Numbered from the stretch's first letter, positions 6,999 to 15,914 are shown. The stretch is DNA of 40,081 bases from an uncultured Oscillospiraceae bacterium (GCA_904419145.1 CAJFQQ010000019.1:1-40081), one strand, 5' to 3'. The notes: generated by a model from the sequence alone, not told the origin. A program made the numbers and translations.

Positions 6999-9900
6999 AT
7001 GAGGAATCTGAAAAAGATCCTCGCGCTGGTGATGGCGCTCGTCATGTCCATGAGCCTCGTCACTATCGCAAACGCGGCTGATTTCACCGACAACGATGAT
7101 ATCAGCTACGAGGAGGCTGCTGACGTGATGAACGCCATCGGCGTCATCGAAGGCTATGAAGATGGCTCCTTCGATCCCAATGGCACCCTCGTCCGTGAGG
7201 AAGCCGCCACCCTGGTGACCCGGATGCTCCTGGGCAGCAATGCCAGCAATCTGGGCATCGAGAGCAGTTCCTTCGATGACGTGGCCATGACCCGCTGGTC
7301 CGCCCCCGCTATCGAGTACTGCGTGTCCCTGGGCATCATCGACGGTGCCGGCGACGGCAACTTCTATCCCCGCGGCCAGCTGACCGCCGTGGCTTTTGCC
7401 AAGGTCCTGCTGACTGCCCTGGGCTATGATGCCGACACCGAGGGCCTGGTTGGCACCACTTGGTCCGTGAACACCGCCGCTCTGGCCATGGAAGTGGGCC
7501 TGGACGACGGCATCGAGGACCTGACCTGGAATGCTGCCATCACCCGTGAGCAGGCCGCCCAGATGGCCCTGAACACCATCAAGGCCCCCCTGGTCGCCTA
7601 TGAGAGCGGTGTGACTGTGGTTGTGGGCGATACCCCGGTGTCCTTCGGCTCCGGCGATGCCTACTACATCACCACCACCCTGGCCCGCGAGCAGCGCATC
7701 AGCGATGAGCAGCTGTCCAACTCCAACGACTACACCGTTGAGTTCGGCGAGCGCTACTTCCCCAACCTGCGCCTGAACCGCGAGGCTGACGAGTTCGAGC
7801 GTCCCTCTCACACCTGGGTGTACGAGAGCCAGGAGATCGGCTCCTATGTGGACTACGACCTGCTGGTCGAGACCTACACCGAGGGCGTGGACGGCCGTAC
7901 CCTGTACGAGCTGCTGGGCCGCACCACCATCCAGGACTACGGCCTGACCTACTATGTGGACGGCGTGGTCACCACCCTGAACAAGAATGACCTGGTCCGT
8001 TCCAATACCCAGGATGTGGGTGCCACCGGCAACGGCGTGCTGACCCAGGTGTTTGTGGATCACGACGATGAGGAGATCATCATCACCTCCATCAACACCT
8101 ACCTGGCTCAGGCCAACGCCGACTACAGCGAGAGCACCGAGACTGTCTCCCTGAATGTGTTCACCACTGAGGACGGCGTGCCCCGCACTGTGGACAGCGT
8201 GGATGTGCCCGAGGCCGCTGACGTGACCGCCGACCAGTTCATGCTGGTGAACATGTCCGGCAAGGACCGCACCAACAATCGCCTGGAAGTCGTGAAGATC
8301 TCTGACGTGGAGATCATCACTGACGCCACCGTGACCAAGTTCTCTACCTCCGGCGGCGGCGACGCCACTGGCGAGGAGAGCCTGTTCACTGAGGTGACCG
8401 CCGACGGCGAGGAGTACAGCGCCAACGCTGAGGCTCACTACGACGTGGATGTCCTGAACCTGTATGACAACAGCCTGCTGACGGATATGTCCTACAACAT
8501 CTATCTGGATCAGTACGGCTATGCCATCGGTGTGGATCTGTTCGAGGGCGAGCTGAACTACGTGTTCATCACCGGCTATGACCGCCTCAGCAGCAACATC
8601 TCCGTCCGCACCGCCCGGGCTGCCGCTATCTTCCTGGATGGCCGTATGGAGGAGATCACCGTCAACGTCACCAACACCAACAAGAACATCAACCGCTTGG
8701 ATACTGACGGCGATGGCAACACTCTGGATGACAACCCCTACTACACCGAGTGGACCAACGGGGTCGGTTCGGACGACGGCGTCCGGGCTCTGAACCGCTG
8801 GTACTCCTACACCGAAAACAACGGCACCTACACCCTGCGCCCGGTCGACATGTTCACCAGCAATTTGACCGGCGAACCCGTCATCAACAGCGCTAACGTC
8901 CGTCTGGACGACGCTGAGACGGAGGATACCGGCGTCCGTGCCTACGGCAACGACGACTCCATCTACATCATCGCTGAGGCTGGCCAGGTGGATACTTCCA
9001 ATGGTGACGACGACACCATCACCGACGTCAACGGCCTCTACACCGGTGTGCAGAACGTGGACATCAAGCTGACCGACGAGGCCCGCGCTGATGTGACAGA
9101 GGCCAACGTCTTTACCGTGTATGACGATGACAACTACATCGTCGCCTCCATCGTCCTCGGCGAGGCCCAGGGCAGCGTAGCCAACTACGCCTACATCCTG
9201 ACCAACGCCAAGAGCGAGGGCATTGAGAACGGTTACTACTACTGGGAGTTCGACGCGGTTCTGGGCGGCGAGATTGTCACCCTGACGGCCCGCAGCGAGT
9301 ACTCCGACACCTTCTATGATCTGAAGAAGGGCACTGTCCAGGAGCTGCGCTTCGACGGCGACTATGTGGTTGGCGTTGAGGATGTGGACGACATCTACAC
9401 CAACAACACCCGCGAGATCAAGGACGAGCGCGTCTACTTCGTGGATGTGAACAACATTGATCCTACCGGCACGGATGGCATCCTGTACCTGCGCGGCAAC
9501 ACCCTGTACTCCAGCGAGAACGATGTGGGTCTGGCTATCGTGAATGGCGCTCCCGCTGTTGTGATCCAGGATGTGAACAACAAGACCGATGTCAAGACCG
9601 AGTACGGTTCTGTGAGCGAGGCCATTGCCGCTCTGGGCGATCCCAGCAGCGAGGACGGCCTGCAGTATCAGGGCAAGATCATCGCTGTTCTGGACGATCT
9701 GGGCCGCGCTGAGTGGGTCATCTTCGACAGCAACACGCCTGTGAGCTCCAGCAACCAGGGTGGCTTCACCGACAACGGCAGCGACACCCGTCTGCCCAGC
9801 TACACAGATCTGCCTGTTCGCGTGCAAACTTCCCTCGGCGCTCAGACTGGTAACGGCCGCTACGACGCCTCTACCGGCACCCTGTACCTGCAGTTCACTG

Positions 9901-11042
9901 GCCTGACCGATGGTGCCTCCGTGGTTGATATGGGCCAGATTCTGGTTCAGGACAGCTTCGGCTCCGGTCGGTACTACACCCTGAACGATGTGGATGTCAT
10001 CCGCAATGACGCCGCTGGCACTGAGACCTCCTATGTGGTGGAGCTGGACTTCAACGCCACCGAGCTCACCGGCAACTACATCGTGCTGAACAACACCATC
10101 ACTGTTACCACTGGTGCGACCAGTGTTGACGAGTGGTATGTGAAGTACGTGCCTGGCACCAATGTTGATTTTGCTGCAAAGCAGGATACGGTCGACAACG
10201 CTGATAACCAGCGCATTGACTTCACTCTGGGTGTTCCCGATGGCATGAGCAGTGTCACCTATGCGGGCGGTGCCAGCCAGAAGGTGGATGGCATCACCCC
10301 GGCACTCGGAACGATTTCTACCGACACCGCTTATAGCGTGTTCACCGAGTTCAGTGTCTCCGCTGCCCAGCCGGTGATCGCCGTTAACATCTCCGGCCAG
10401 ACCTACTCTGTAAAGGCTGACTGGAGCGACGCCGACCTCGGTACTGGCATCGCCAGCGTGAATATGACCTCTGCGCAGGCGAATCAGACTGCTGCCGCGG
10501 GTGGGACTATTGCCAGCAACATGGTTCTCAACGTGGCACTGACCGAGGCTGCCACTACCGGCGACGAGGTTGAGGTGTCCTACCGCATCAATAACGGTGC
10601 TGTCACCAGCAAGACTTCCGCTGCTCTGACCGCTGGTGATATGACCGCCACTGTGACGCTCGACGCGAGCACTGACATTGGTACCATCAATACCGCTACC
10701 ACAGTGGAGATTGTCGAAGTAGTTCTGAAGCGAGACGTGACCATCAGCGCATTTGCTGATAGTGCGAGTAACCTGGCTGGTACGACTCCGACTATCGCTG
10801 TGACAGATAGAGCCGGCAACACCATCTATGATGGTGATACAGTTGAGGTTGGCACTCGCCTGACCGTCAGTGTCACCTTCACTGGGGCGACCATTAGCGG
10901 TACTGGCATTCAGCTGAATATGAATGGTGGTACACCTACTGCGGCGATTACCTCTGTTCCCGCCAACCCGGTTACTTTCGAGTATACTGTGGTGAATGGA
11001 GCTAATACCATTACAATCACCGCGACTGACGTCACTCCCTGA
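6999..11042 (+). CDS. SLH-domain surface (S-layer-like) protein
   Basis: A 1347-residue exported protein. Residues 1-26 form a signal peptide (basic start, long hydrophobic core, ANA cleavage context). Three S-layer-homology domains follow at roughly 27-80, 88-150 and 155-205, with motifs such as GYEDGSFDPNGTLVREEAATL. Such domains normally bind pyruvylated secondary cell-wall polymer. The remaining 1100 residues are rich in Asp, Asn, Thr and Gly with beta-strand-like patterning; I recognise no enzymatic domain. Codon use is highly biased to GC-ending codons up to about 10130 and then relaxes, giving the last 300 residues a different look (Ala/Thr-rich, Ig-like strand pattern). AAAGGAGG and the preceding promoter suggest abundant expression. 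It could be the main S-layer protein or one surface protein among several. Confidence 0.88.
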   Translation: MRNLKKILALVMALVMSMSLVTIANAADFTDNDDISYEEAADVMNAIGVIEGYEDGSFDPNGTLVREEAATLVTRMLLGSNASNLGIESSSFDDVAMTRWSAPAIEYCVSLGIIDGAGDGNFYPRGQLTAVAFAKVLLTALGYDADTEGLVGTTWSVNTAALAMEVGLDDGIEDLTWNAAITREQAAQMALNTIKAPLVAYESGVTVVVGDTPVSFGSGDAYYITTTLAREQRISDEQLSNSNDYTVEFGERYFPNLRLNREADEFERPSHTWVYESQEIGSYVDYDLLVETYTEGVDGRTLYELLGRTTIQDYGLTYYVDGVVTTLNKNDLVRSNTQDVGATGNGVLTQVFVDHDDEEIIITSINTYLAQANADYSESTETVSLNVFTTEDGVPRTVDSVDVPEAADVTADQFMLVNMSGKDRTNNRLEVVKISDVEIITDATVTKFSTSGGGDATGEESLFTEVTADGEEYSANAEAHYDVDVLNLYDNSLLTDMSYNIYLDQYGYAIGVDLFEGELNYVFITGYDRLSSNISVRTARAAAIFLDGRMEEITVNVTNTNKNINRLDTDGDGNTLDDNPYYTEWTNGVGSDDGVRALNRWYSYTENNGTYTLRPVDMFTSNLTGEPVINSANVRLDDAETEDTGVRAYGNDDSIYIIAEAGQVDTSNGDDDTITDVNGLYTGVQNVDIKLTDEARADVTEANVFTVYDDDNYIVASIVLGEAQGSVANYAYILTNAKSEGIENGYYYWEFDAVLGGEIVTLTARSEYSDTFYDLKKGTVQELRFDGDYVVGVEDVDDIYTNNTREIKDERVYFVDVNNIDPTGTDGILYLRGNTLYSSENDVGLAIVNGAPAVVIQDVNNKTDVKTEYGSVSEAIAALGDPSSEDGLQYQGKIIAVLDDLGRAEWVIFDSNTPVSSSNQGGFTDNGSDTRLPSYTDLPVRVQTSLGAQTGNGRYDASTGTLYLQFTGLTDGASVVDMGQILVQDSFGSGRYYTLNDVDVIRNDAAGTETSYVVELDFNATELTGNYIVLNNTITVTTGATSVDEWYVKYVPGTNVDFAAKQDTVDNADNQRIDFTLGVPDGMSSVTYAGGASQKVDGITPALGTISTDTAYSVFTEFSVSAAQPVIAVNISGQTYSVKADWSDADLGTGIASVNMTSAQANQTAAAGGTIASNMVLNVALTEAATTGDEVEVSYRINNGAVTSKTSAALTAGDMTATVTLDASTDIGTINTATTVEIVEVVLKRDVTISAFADSASNLAGTTPTIAVTDRAGNTIYDGDTVEVGTRLTVSVTFTGATISGTGIQLNMNGGTPTAAITSVPANPVTFEYTVVNGANTITITATDVTP

Positions 11043-11079
11043 TTTCTCCCTCTGAGAAGTCAGACCCCAGCAAAAAGAA

Positions 11080-11111
11080 ATCCCCCGGGCAAAAGCCCGG
11101 GGGATCTTTTT
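11080..11111. terminator. Bidirectional terminator between SLH gene and tail-like gene
   Basis: An 11-bp stem (11080-11090 with 11095-11105) with loop AAAA. It is followed by a T-run (11107-11111) and preceded by A-rich sequence, so it can serve both convergent genes. Confidence 0.85.
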
Positions 11112-11114
11112 GCT

Positions 11115-11576
11115 TCACAGCTCCAGCAGGGCTAACAGGGTGTACGTCCGTCCGGAGCGGTTGCAGGCGTCCTCGGCATTTCCGACGTTCCAGGTAACGG
11201 ACTGGCTGGAGAGATTGACGCTGGCGGCGGTGTGGCTGCCCACCGTGCTGGCCACGATGCCGGGGTTTGTCCCCCGGATGCCCCACAGGCACCGGCTCCC
11301 GCCGCCGATGACCATGAAGAAAGCGGCCTGCCCGGGCAGGGACAAGGTGTGGTTGGTGGTCCCGGTGCCCACGTAGGTGGTGAGATAGAGCTGGCAGTTG
11401 CCCTTTGCCGCCAGGCCGGTGGTAGCCGCGGCCACATCGGTCTCCAGGGTGTCCAGGGTGCTGTCGTGCTGGCTGAGGGCGTCCTCGATGGTGTCAAAGG
11501 CGTCGTTAAAGTCGGTTCTGAGGATGCGGTCGGTCTCGGCCCACACGGGCAGCTGATAATTAGCAGTATAATCCAT
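11115..11576 (-). CDS. Small phage-tail-fibre-like protein
   Basis: A 153-residue protein beginning MDYTANYQLPVWAETDRILRTDFNDAFDTIEDAL. This start resembles the head of short tail-fibre or collar-like proteins of Firmicutes phages and of orphan genes in gut Clostridia. A short coiled-coil-like stretch (about 22-55) precedes a Gly/Thr/Ser-rich C-terminal half resembling a small beta-rich tip domain. There is no signal peptide. The start is supported by AAAGGA about 8 bases upstream. No other phage structural genes are nearby, so it is not part of an intact prophage. Its leader is a chain of seven hairpins (11625-11872), with the recombinase gene beyond. The function is unknown, and the tail-fibre label rests on resemblance only. 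Confidence 0.7.
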   Translation of the reverse strand: MDYTANYQLPVWAETDRILRTDFNDAFDTIEDALSQHDSTLDTLETDVAAATTGLAAKGNCQLYLTTYVGTGTTNHTLSLPGQAAFFMVIGGGSRCLWGIRGTNPGIVASTVGSHTAASVNLSSQSVTWNVGNAEDACNRSGRTYTLLALLEL

Positions 11577-11624
11577 GTCGCAAATTCCTTTCTGTTGTCG
11601 AATTTTGCACCAACTTTTTATTTG

Positions 11625-11872
11625 TTTTTGCCCGCGACATGCGCGTGGGCAAAAACACTGCTCGGTTCGCCAGTGTGCAGCCCGAAGGGCTGTGCATGCA
11701 GCGAACCGTTTTTTCACCAGCCGGCTCGGCGTCTGGTGAAAATCTTTCGCAGCCAGCCGGTTTCCGGCTGGCTGCGTTTTTCTCGCTGGAAAGCGGGAAC
11801 CGCTTTTCAGCGAAGCGTAAGCCGGTACACATAGCCTGTGTACCGGCTTTTTGTTGCACGCCGCCGTGCAAC
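11625..11872. repeat. Multi-hairpin array, copy 2
   Basis: Seven successive inverted repeats in about 250 bases: 11625-11655, 11663-11708, 11711-11742, 11748-11776, 11785-11811, 11819-11849 and 11854-11872. Most stems are GC-rich with A/T runs on their flanks. The units at 11748-11776 and 11819-11849 recur in the array at the left window edge, the latter identical over 41 bases including its tail. The array starts about 50 bases before the tail-like gene and would form its long structured leader. It ends 160 bases before the recombinase. No coding potential was seen. Confidence 0.88.
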
Positions 11873-12032
11873 CTTTTTGTATGGTTATTTTCCACAATGG
11901 GTATGCTATAGAAGCTGCCAATTTTTGCCAAAAATTTGGAAACTTCTTCCATTGCTCGACAAAATTCTTTACTCTTAAAAGACATTCGTCATTTTTCGGC
12001 GAAAATCTTACAAAAGAGGATGGGAAAAAACC

Positions 12033-13178
12033 ATGTCAAGAAGAACTGTAGCCCCCAATATTGCTTTCGACGATCAGAAGAATCGCTATTATGTGACCCT
12101 GCATTACGGTATGGACCGTCAGGGAAACCGGGTGAAAAAGACCCGCTGCTTCCCCACACTGGAGCAGGCGATCCTGGTGCGGGACAACTTCCTCACCGCC
12201 CGGAATATCCGGGGGAGCATCCTGCCCAGCGGCGTGACGGTGGGAAAGTGGCTGGACTACTGGCTCAACGACGTGATCCGGCCCTCCCGGGCGGTGACTA
12301 CGGTCTACGGCTATCAGAAGATCATTGACAACCATATCAAGCCCATCTTGGGGCGGGTGCTGCTCCAGAGCCTCACCGCGGTGCAGGTCCAGCAGTATCT
12401 CAACCGCAAGCAGCAGGAAGGGCTGAGCCCCAACACCATCCGCAAGCACTACATCCTGCTCAACAGCGCCGTGGGACTGGCGGTCAAGCAGGATATGCTG
12501 GGGAAGAACGTGATCCACTCCGTCAATCCCCCGCCGGAGCGCCCGCCCCAGCACTGCTTCTACTCCCCGGAGCAGCTTCAGCACCTGTTCTCCATCACCG
12601 CCGGGCGGAGCCTGGAGCCGGTGGTGAAGCTGGCCGGGTATCTGGGGATGCGGCGCAGCGAGATCTGCGGCCTGAAGTGGGACAATGTGGATCTGAAGGA
12701 GGGGGTGCTGTACATCTGCGAGGCGCGCACTGCCGCCAACGGCACCGCTGTGGACAAGGGCCCCAAGAGCCCATCCTCGGTGCGGCGGCTGGCCTTCACC
12801 GGAAACAAGGACTTGCGGGAGCTGCTGGAGCGGATGCACCGGCGCTATCTCCAGGACCGGGTCAAGTACGGCGAGGCCTTCAATCCCCTGGGCTTTGTGG
12901 TAACCCACGGCCGGGGCCGCCCCTACGCCCCGGACTATCTCTCCTCCCACTTCACCAAGGTGATCCGCGACAGCGGCCTGCCGCCCTGCACCCTCCACGG
13001 CCTGCGCCACAGCTTTGCCTCCATCGCCAACAGCCAGCGGGTCCCCATGTTCAGCATCTGCAAGGCGCTGGGCCACAGCAATACCGCCATCACCAGCAAG
13101 GTCTACATGCACCTCTTTGACGACACCCATCAGGAGGTGGTGGACCTGGTGGGACAGGCCATTGCCGCCCTGGGATGA
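12033..13178 (+). CDS. Tyrosine recombinase / integrase
   Basis: A 381-residue site-specific recombinase of the phage/ICE integrase type. Residues about 10-60 form an N-terminal arm-binding-like domain, about 68-165 a SAM-like core-binding domain, and about 175-375 the catalytic domain. Catalytic residues visible are Arg207 (GMRRSEICGL), the H-x-x-R motif His322/Arg325 (TLHGLRHSF), His348 (LGHSN) and the nucleophile Tyr358 (KVYMHL), so it should be active. There is no integron-specific insertion. No excisionase, relaxase or phage genes accompany it. A near-palindrome at 11918-11939 lies in its upstream region. It may act on the adjacent hairpin array or be the remnant of an integrated element. 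Confidence 0.93.
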   Translation: MSRRTVAPNIAFDDQKNRYYVTLHYGMDRQGNRVKKTRCFPTLEQAILVRDNFLTARNIRGSILPSGVTVGKWLDYWLNDVIRPSRAVTTVYGYQKIIDNHIKPILGRVLLQSLTAVQVQQYLNRKQQEGLSPNTIRKHYILLNSAVGLAVKQDMLGKNVIHSVNPPPERPPQHCFYSPEQLQHLFSITAGRSLEPVVKLAGYLGMRRSEICGLKWDNVDLKEGVLYICEARTAANGTAVDKGPKSPSSVRRLAFTGNKDLRELLERMHRRYLQDRVKYGEAFNPLGFVVTHGRGRPYAPDYLSSHFTKVIRDSGLPPCTLHGLRHSFASIANSQRVPMFSICKALGHSNTAITSKVYMHLFDDTHQEVVDLVGQAIAALG

Positions 13179-13197
13179 GGCCCGGGATGAAAAAACA

Positions 13198-13225
13198 GCG
13201 GCCTGCGGAGCTTCCCGCAGGCCGC
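13198..13225 (-). terminator. Terminator of the uracil permease gene
   Basis: An 11-bp stem (13198-13208 with 13215-13225). On the minus strand it is followed by TGTTTTTT. It also lies just past the recombinase gene and may stop both transcripts. Confidence 0.8.
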
Positions 13226-13262
13226 CGAAAGGCTTCTCCCTATGGAAAAGGAAGCTTGCCTG

Positions 13263-14618
13263 TCAGACCTTGAAGTTGACGGAGGTGTCGCCCTTGAGGT
13301 CGGTGCCGAACTCGTAGTCCTTGCCGGGGAGGATGGCATTGAGAAGGATGCCAACAAGGGCCGCCACCGCAAGGCCGGAGAGGCTGATGGTGGCGCTGCC
13401 TACCTGGAAGGTCACCGCGCCGGAGTAGTTGATGCCGATGGCCAGCACCATGATAATGGCGGCCACGATGACGTTGCGGCTGTTGCTGAAGTCCACCTGG
13501 TTCTCCACCACGTTGCGCACGCCCACAGCGGAGATCATGCCGTAGAGCACCATAGACACGCCGCCCATAGTAGCTGTCGGCATGCAGGAGATCAGCGCGG
13601 CAAATTTGGGGCTGAAGGAGAGGATCACCGCCAGCCAGGCAGCAATGCGGATCACCTTTGGGTCATAGACCCGGCTCAGGGCCAGTACGCCTGTGTTTTC
13701 CCCATAAGTGGTATTGGCCGGGGCGCCGAACAGAGAGGCCAGGGAGGTGGCCAGGCCGTCCCCCAGGAGGGTGCGGTGGAAGCCCGGGTCTACCAGGTAG
13801 TTGCGCTCACAGGTGGAAGAAATGGCGCAAATGTCGCCGATGTGCTCCACCATGGTGGCCAGCGCCAGAGGCATGATGGTGACGGCGGAGGTGATGAGCA
13901 GGGAGGTGTCCAGATCGGGGCGGCTGAACAGCCCGAAAAGGGTGTCCTGCCACTGGAAGGGCAGGCCGATCCAGGCGGCCTCCGCCACCGGCGTGAAGTC
14001 CACCTGCCCGGCAATGGCGGCCACCACATAGGAGCCTACTACGCCCAGGAGGATGGGGATAATCTTGATCATCCCCTTGCCCCAGATGTTGCAGACCACC
14101 ACAATGCCGATGGCCACCAGGGCGATCCACCAGTTGCTGCGGCAGGAGTCGATGGCGGTGGAGGAGAGGGTCAGGCCGATGCAGATGATAATGGGGCCGG
14201 TGACGATGGGCGGGAAGTAGCGCATGACCGCCTTGGTGCCGAAGGCCTTGAACAGGGCGGCCAGCACCGCATACAGGAGGCCGGCGCAGGCTACACCGAA
14301 GCAGGCGTAGGGCAGGAGCTCTGTGTTGGCCGTCTGACTCCCATTCTCGCCGGTGATCATGGGGGCGATGGCCTGATAGCCGCCGATGAAGGCGAAGGAG
14401 GAGCCCAGGAAGGCCGGGACCTTCCGCTTGGTCAGCAGATGGAACAGCAGTGTGCCCAGTCCCGCAAAGAGCAAGGTGCAGGACACGGAGAGCCCGGTCA
14501 GTGTGGGAACCAGCACGGTGGCGCCGAACATGGCAAACATGTGCTGTACCCCCAGCACCAGCATCCTGGGCCGTCCCAGCTGGCGAGCGTCGTAGATGGC
14601 GTTTTGGTTGTTACTCAT
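13263..14618 (-). CDS. uraA: Uracil permease, NCS2 family (UraA/PyrP-like)
   Basis: A 451-residue nucleobase:cation symporter with about 14 hydrophobic segments. The N-terminal stretch VQHMFAMFGATVLVPTLTGL and the segment NTTYGENTGVLALSRVYDP are closer to uracil than to xanthine carriers. Glu258 (MVEHIGD) and Glu307 (YGEN) correspond to the substrate-binding glutamates of E. coli UraA. The start at 14618 has GAGGAA about 6 bases upstream; the frame stays open to 14693, but that part encodes only a low-complexity charged stretch. The gene follows a long leader containing a terminator hairpin, so expression is probably set by attenuation. Substrate is assigned by similarity; another pyrimidine or purine is possible. 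Confidence 0.9.
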   Translation of the reverse strand: MSNNQNAIYDARQLGRPRMLVLGVQHMFAMFGATVLVPTLTGLSVSCTLLFAGLGTLLFHLLTKRKVPAFLGSSFAFIGGYQAIAPMITGENGSQTANTELLPYACFGVACAGLLYAVLAALFKAFGTKAVMRYFPPIVTGPIIICIGLTLSSTAIDSCRSNWWIALVAIGIVVVCNIWGKGMIKIIPILLGVVGSYVVAAIAGQVDFTPVAEAAWIGLPFQWQDTLFGLFSRPDLDTSLLITSAVTIMPLALATMVEHIGDICAISSTCERNYLVDPGFHRTLLGDGLATSLASLFGAPANTTYGENTGVLALSRVYDPKVIRIAAWLAVILSFSPKFAALISCMPTATMGGVSMVLYGMISAVGVRNVVENQVDFSNSRNVIVAAIIMVLAIGINYSGAVTFQVGSATISLSGLAVAALVGILLNAILPGKDYEFGTDLKGDTSVNFKV

Positions 14619-14838
14619 GATTTCTTCCTCTCTTTCCTGTTCTTGTCTTTCCTGCCTATTGTTTGATCGCTTGGATCGGGCTGATGAATTCATAGACCCG
14701 GCGGCCGCGTTTGTATTCTGCCCAGAAAAAAAGCCGGTGACGAATCACCGGCGCTCTATAGAGACAGCGACAGAGGGCATGCTGTATTTCACTGTCATTT
14801 CCCGCAGCAGCATCACAGAAGCCCTCCCTCACAACAAT
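14619..14838 (-). promoter_or_regulatory. Attenuated leader of the uracil permease gene
   Basis: A leader of about 220 bases. Reading leftward, a long stem comes first: 14821-14826 pairs with 14773-14778, and 14808-14813 pairs with 14779-14784, with a 7-base one-sided bulge at 14814-14820. Then comes a rho-independent terminator at 14733-14752 with a run of seven T (14726-14732). I could not match the upstream structure to the purine riboswitch, and found no clear PyrR-binding consensus. The regulator or ligand is unknown. Confidence 0.65.
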
Positions 14839-14845
14839 TTTTCTT

Positions 14846-14875
14846 ATTATACGTTCGGAACACGCGGGGACGCAA
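14846..14875 (-). promoter_or_regulatory. Uracil permease promoter
   Basis: On the minus strand, a perfect TATAAT (14846-14851) lies 18 bases from TTGCGT (14870-14875). Transcription would begin near 14838. Confidence 0.65.
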
Positions 14876-15218
14876 GGGGCAATCTTGCACAATTTATCCT
14901 GTCGATTTTTGACGCATGAAGGCGTGCTCACTCGGTTTTGGGCGGAACAAAGCCGCTTCTTTCGAAGCGGCTTTGTTCCAGATGGAGAAGATTGAGGAAA
15001 AACGATACGTTCAAAGGCATTAGCCTTATCACGATTAACAGTATACTGGAAATCATTGAAAAATGCAATGGATAAATTTCATAACATTTTTTGACAGCGA
15101 ATTTCAGATATCGTCTAACCTGACAAACCAAAGCAACTAAGTTTGTTGATTTTATACAAGCACCCTGTGGGAGAATATACAACTGCCCCGCATGTTTATT
15201 CCGGCTGGCGGATATTGT
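14876..15218. other. Gene-free stretch with a perfect 16-bp inverted repeat
   Basis: No gene is supported. A perfect inverted repeat pairs 14944-14959 with 14964-14979 around a 4-base loop. Neither strand has a T-run beyond it, so it is not a standard terminator. A consensus TTGACA (15091-15096) has only a poor -10 partner 17 bases on. The remainder (15000-15218) is AT-rich and shows nothing I can identify. Confidence 0.55.
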
Positions 15219-15914
15219 TCAAAACGCAGAATTTGACGGCGTGTTCTGTTCTTTGACGCCTGATGCCAGCATGGCCTGCAGCCGCCGGCGGACGTCCTCT
15301 AGGTCCGGGCTGCACAATACCGGCAGGAAGTCTGCCAGCTGCTCCGGCGGGAAATCCCACCACCGGACGCGCAGCAGGAGGCCCGTCAGCTCCGGGTCAA
15401 ACCGGGCCCGGATGGGCCGGGCCGGGTTCCCGCCCACCACTGTATAGGGCGCCACGGTTCCCGATACGACGGAGCGGGCGGCGATGATTGCTCCGTCGCC
15501 GATGGTGCTGCCGGGCAGGATCAGGCACTCCCGGCCAAGCCACACGTCGTTGCCTACCACGATATCCCCCTTGTGGGGCAGCTGGGACAGGTGGGGCGGG
15601 GTATTCTCCGTCCACCTGCCGCCAAATACGGCGAAGGGATAGGTGGTCACGCTGCACATCCTGTGGTTGGCTGGTCCCATGATAAACTTTGTCCCCTGGG
15701 CAATGGCGCAGAATTTGCCGATGACCAGATGGTCGCCGAATTCCGGCCAGTTGAACAGTACGTTGTTGTGCTCAAATCCGGTGGGATCGTTGTCGTCGTC
15801 ATAATACGTGTAGTCGCCGATGGTGATATTGGGGGCGGTCACCACGTTTTTGATAAAACAGGTGGTGCCGTATGCATTGGGAAAGACCGCATGGGGGTCT
15901 GGGATATCAAACAT
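15219..15914 (-). CDS. Vat/CatB-type xenobiotic O-acetyltransferase
   Basis: A 231-residue left-handed beta-helix (hexapeptide-repeat) acetyltransferase using acetyl-CoA. It follows the streptogramin-A / chloramphenicol acetyltransferase (Vat/CatB) pattern: N-terminal PDP...FIKN, then GKFCAIAQGTKFIMGPANHRM with the candidate catalytic His84, GNDVWLGRECLILPGSTIGDGAIIAARSVV repeats, and the C-terminal GGNPARPIRARFDPE...WWDFP segment. AAGGAGA precedes the ATG at 15914 by about 6 bases. Many chromosomal members of this family are not proven resistance genes, so drug inactivation is possible but unproven. It stands alone, divergent from the thrS promoter. Confidence 0.88.
   Translation of the reverse strand: MFDIPDPHAVFPNAYGTTCFIKNVVTAPNITIGDYTYYDDDNDPTGFEHNNVLFNWPEFGDHLVIGKFCAIAQGTKFIMGPANHRMCSVTTYPFAVFGGRWTENTPPHLSQLPHKGDIVVGNDVWLGRECLILPGSTIGDGAIIAARSVVSGTVAPYTVVGGNPARPIRARFDPELTGLLLRVRWWDFPPEQLADFLPVLCSPDLEDVRRRLQAMLASGVKEQNTPSNSAF

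Noticed and set aside
6966-9827. A 953-codon open frame antisense to the SLH-domain gene
   Set aside because: It arises from the extreme GC-ending codon bias of the real gene. It has a Val/Gly/His-rich low-complexity translation and no ribosome site. The plus-strand frame has a signal peptide and SLH domains.
11115-13178. An intact prophage or integrative element
   Set aside because: Only one tail-like gene and one recombinase are present. There are no capsid, packaging, replication or conjugation genes, and no flanking attachment repeats could be matched.
14619-14838. A purine riboswitch ahead of the nucleobase permease
   Set aside because: The conserved purine-aptamer core and paired kissing loops are not present. 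Only an attenuator layout is seen.
15091-15119. A promoter with perfect TTGACA in the gap left of the acetyltransferase gene
   Set aside because: The -10 partner TCTAAC is poor and no rightward gene follows.
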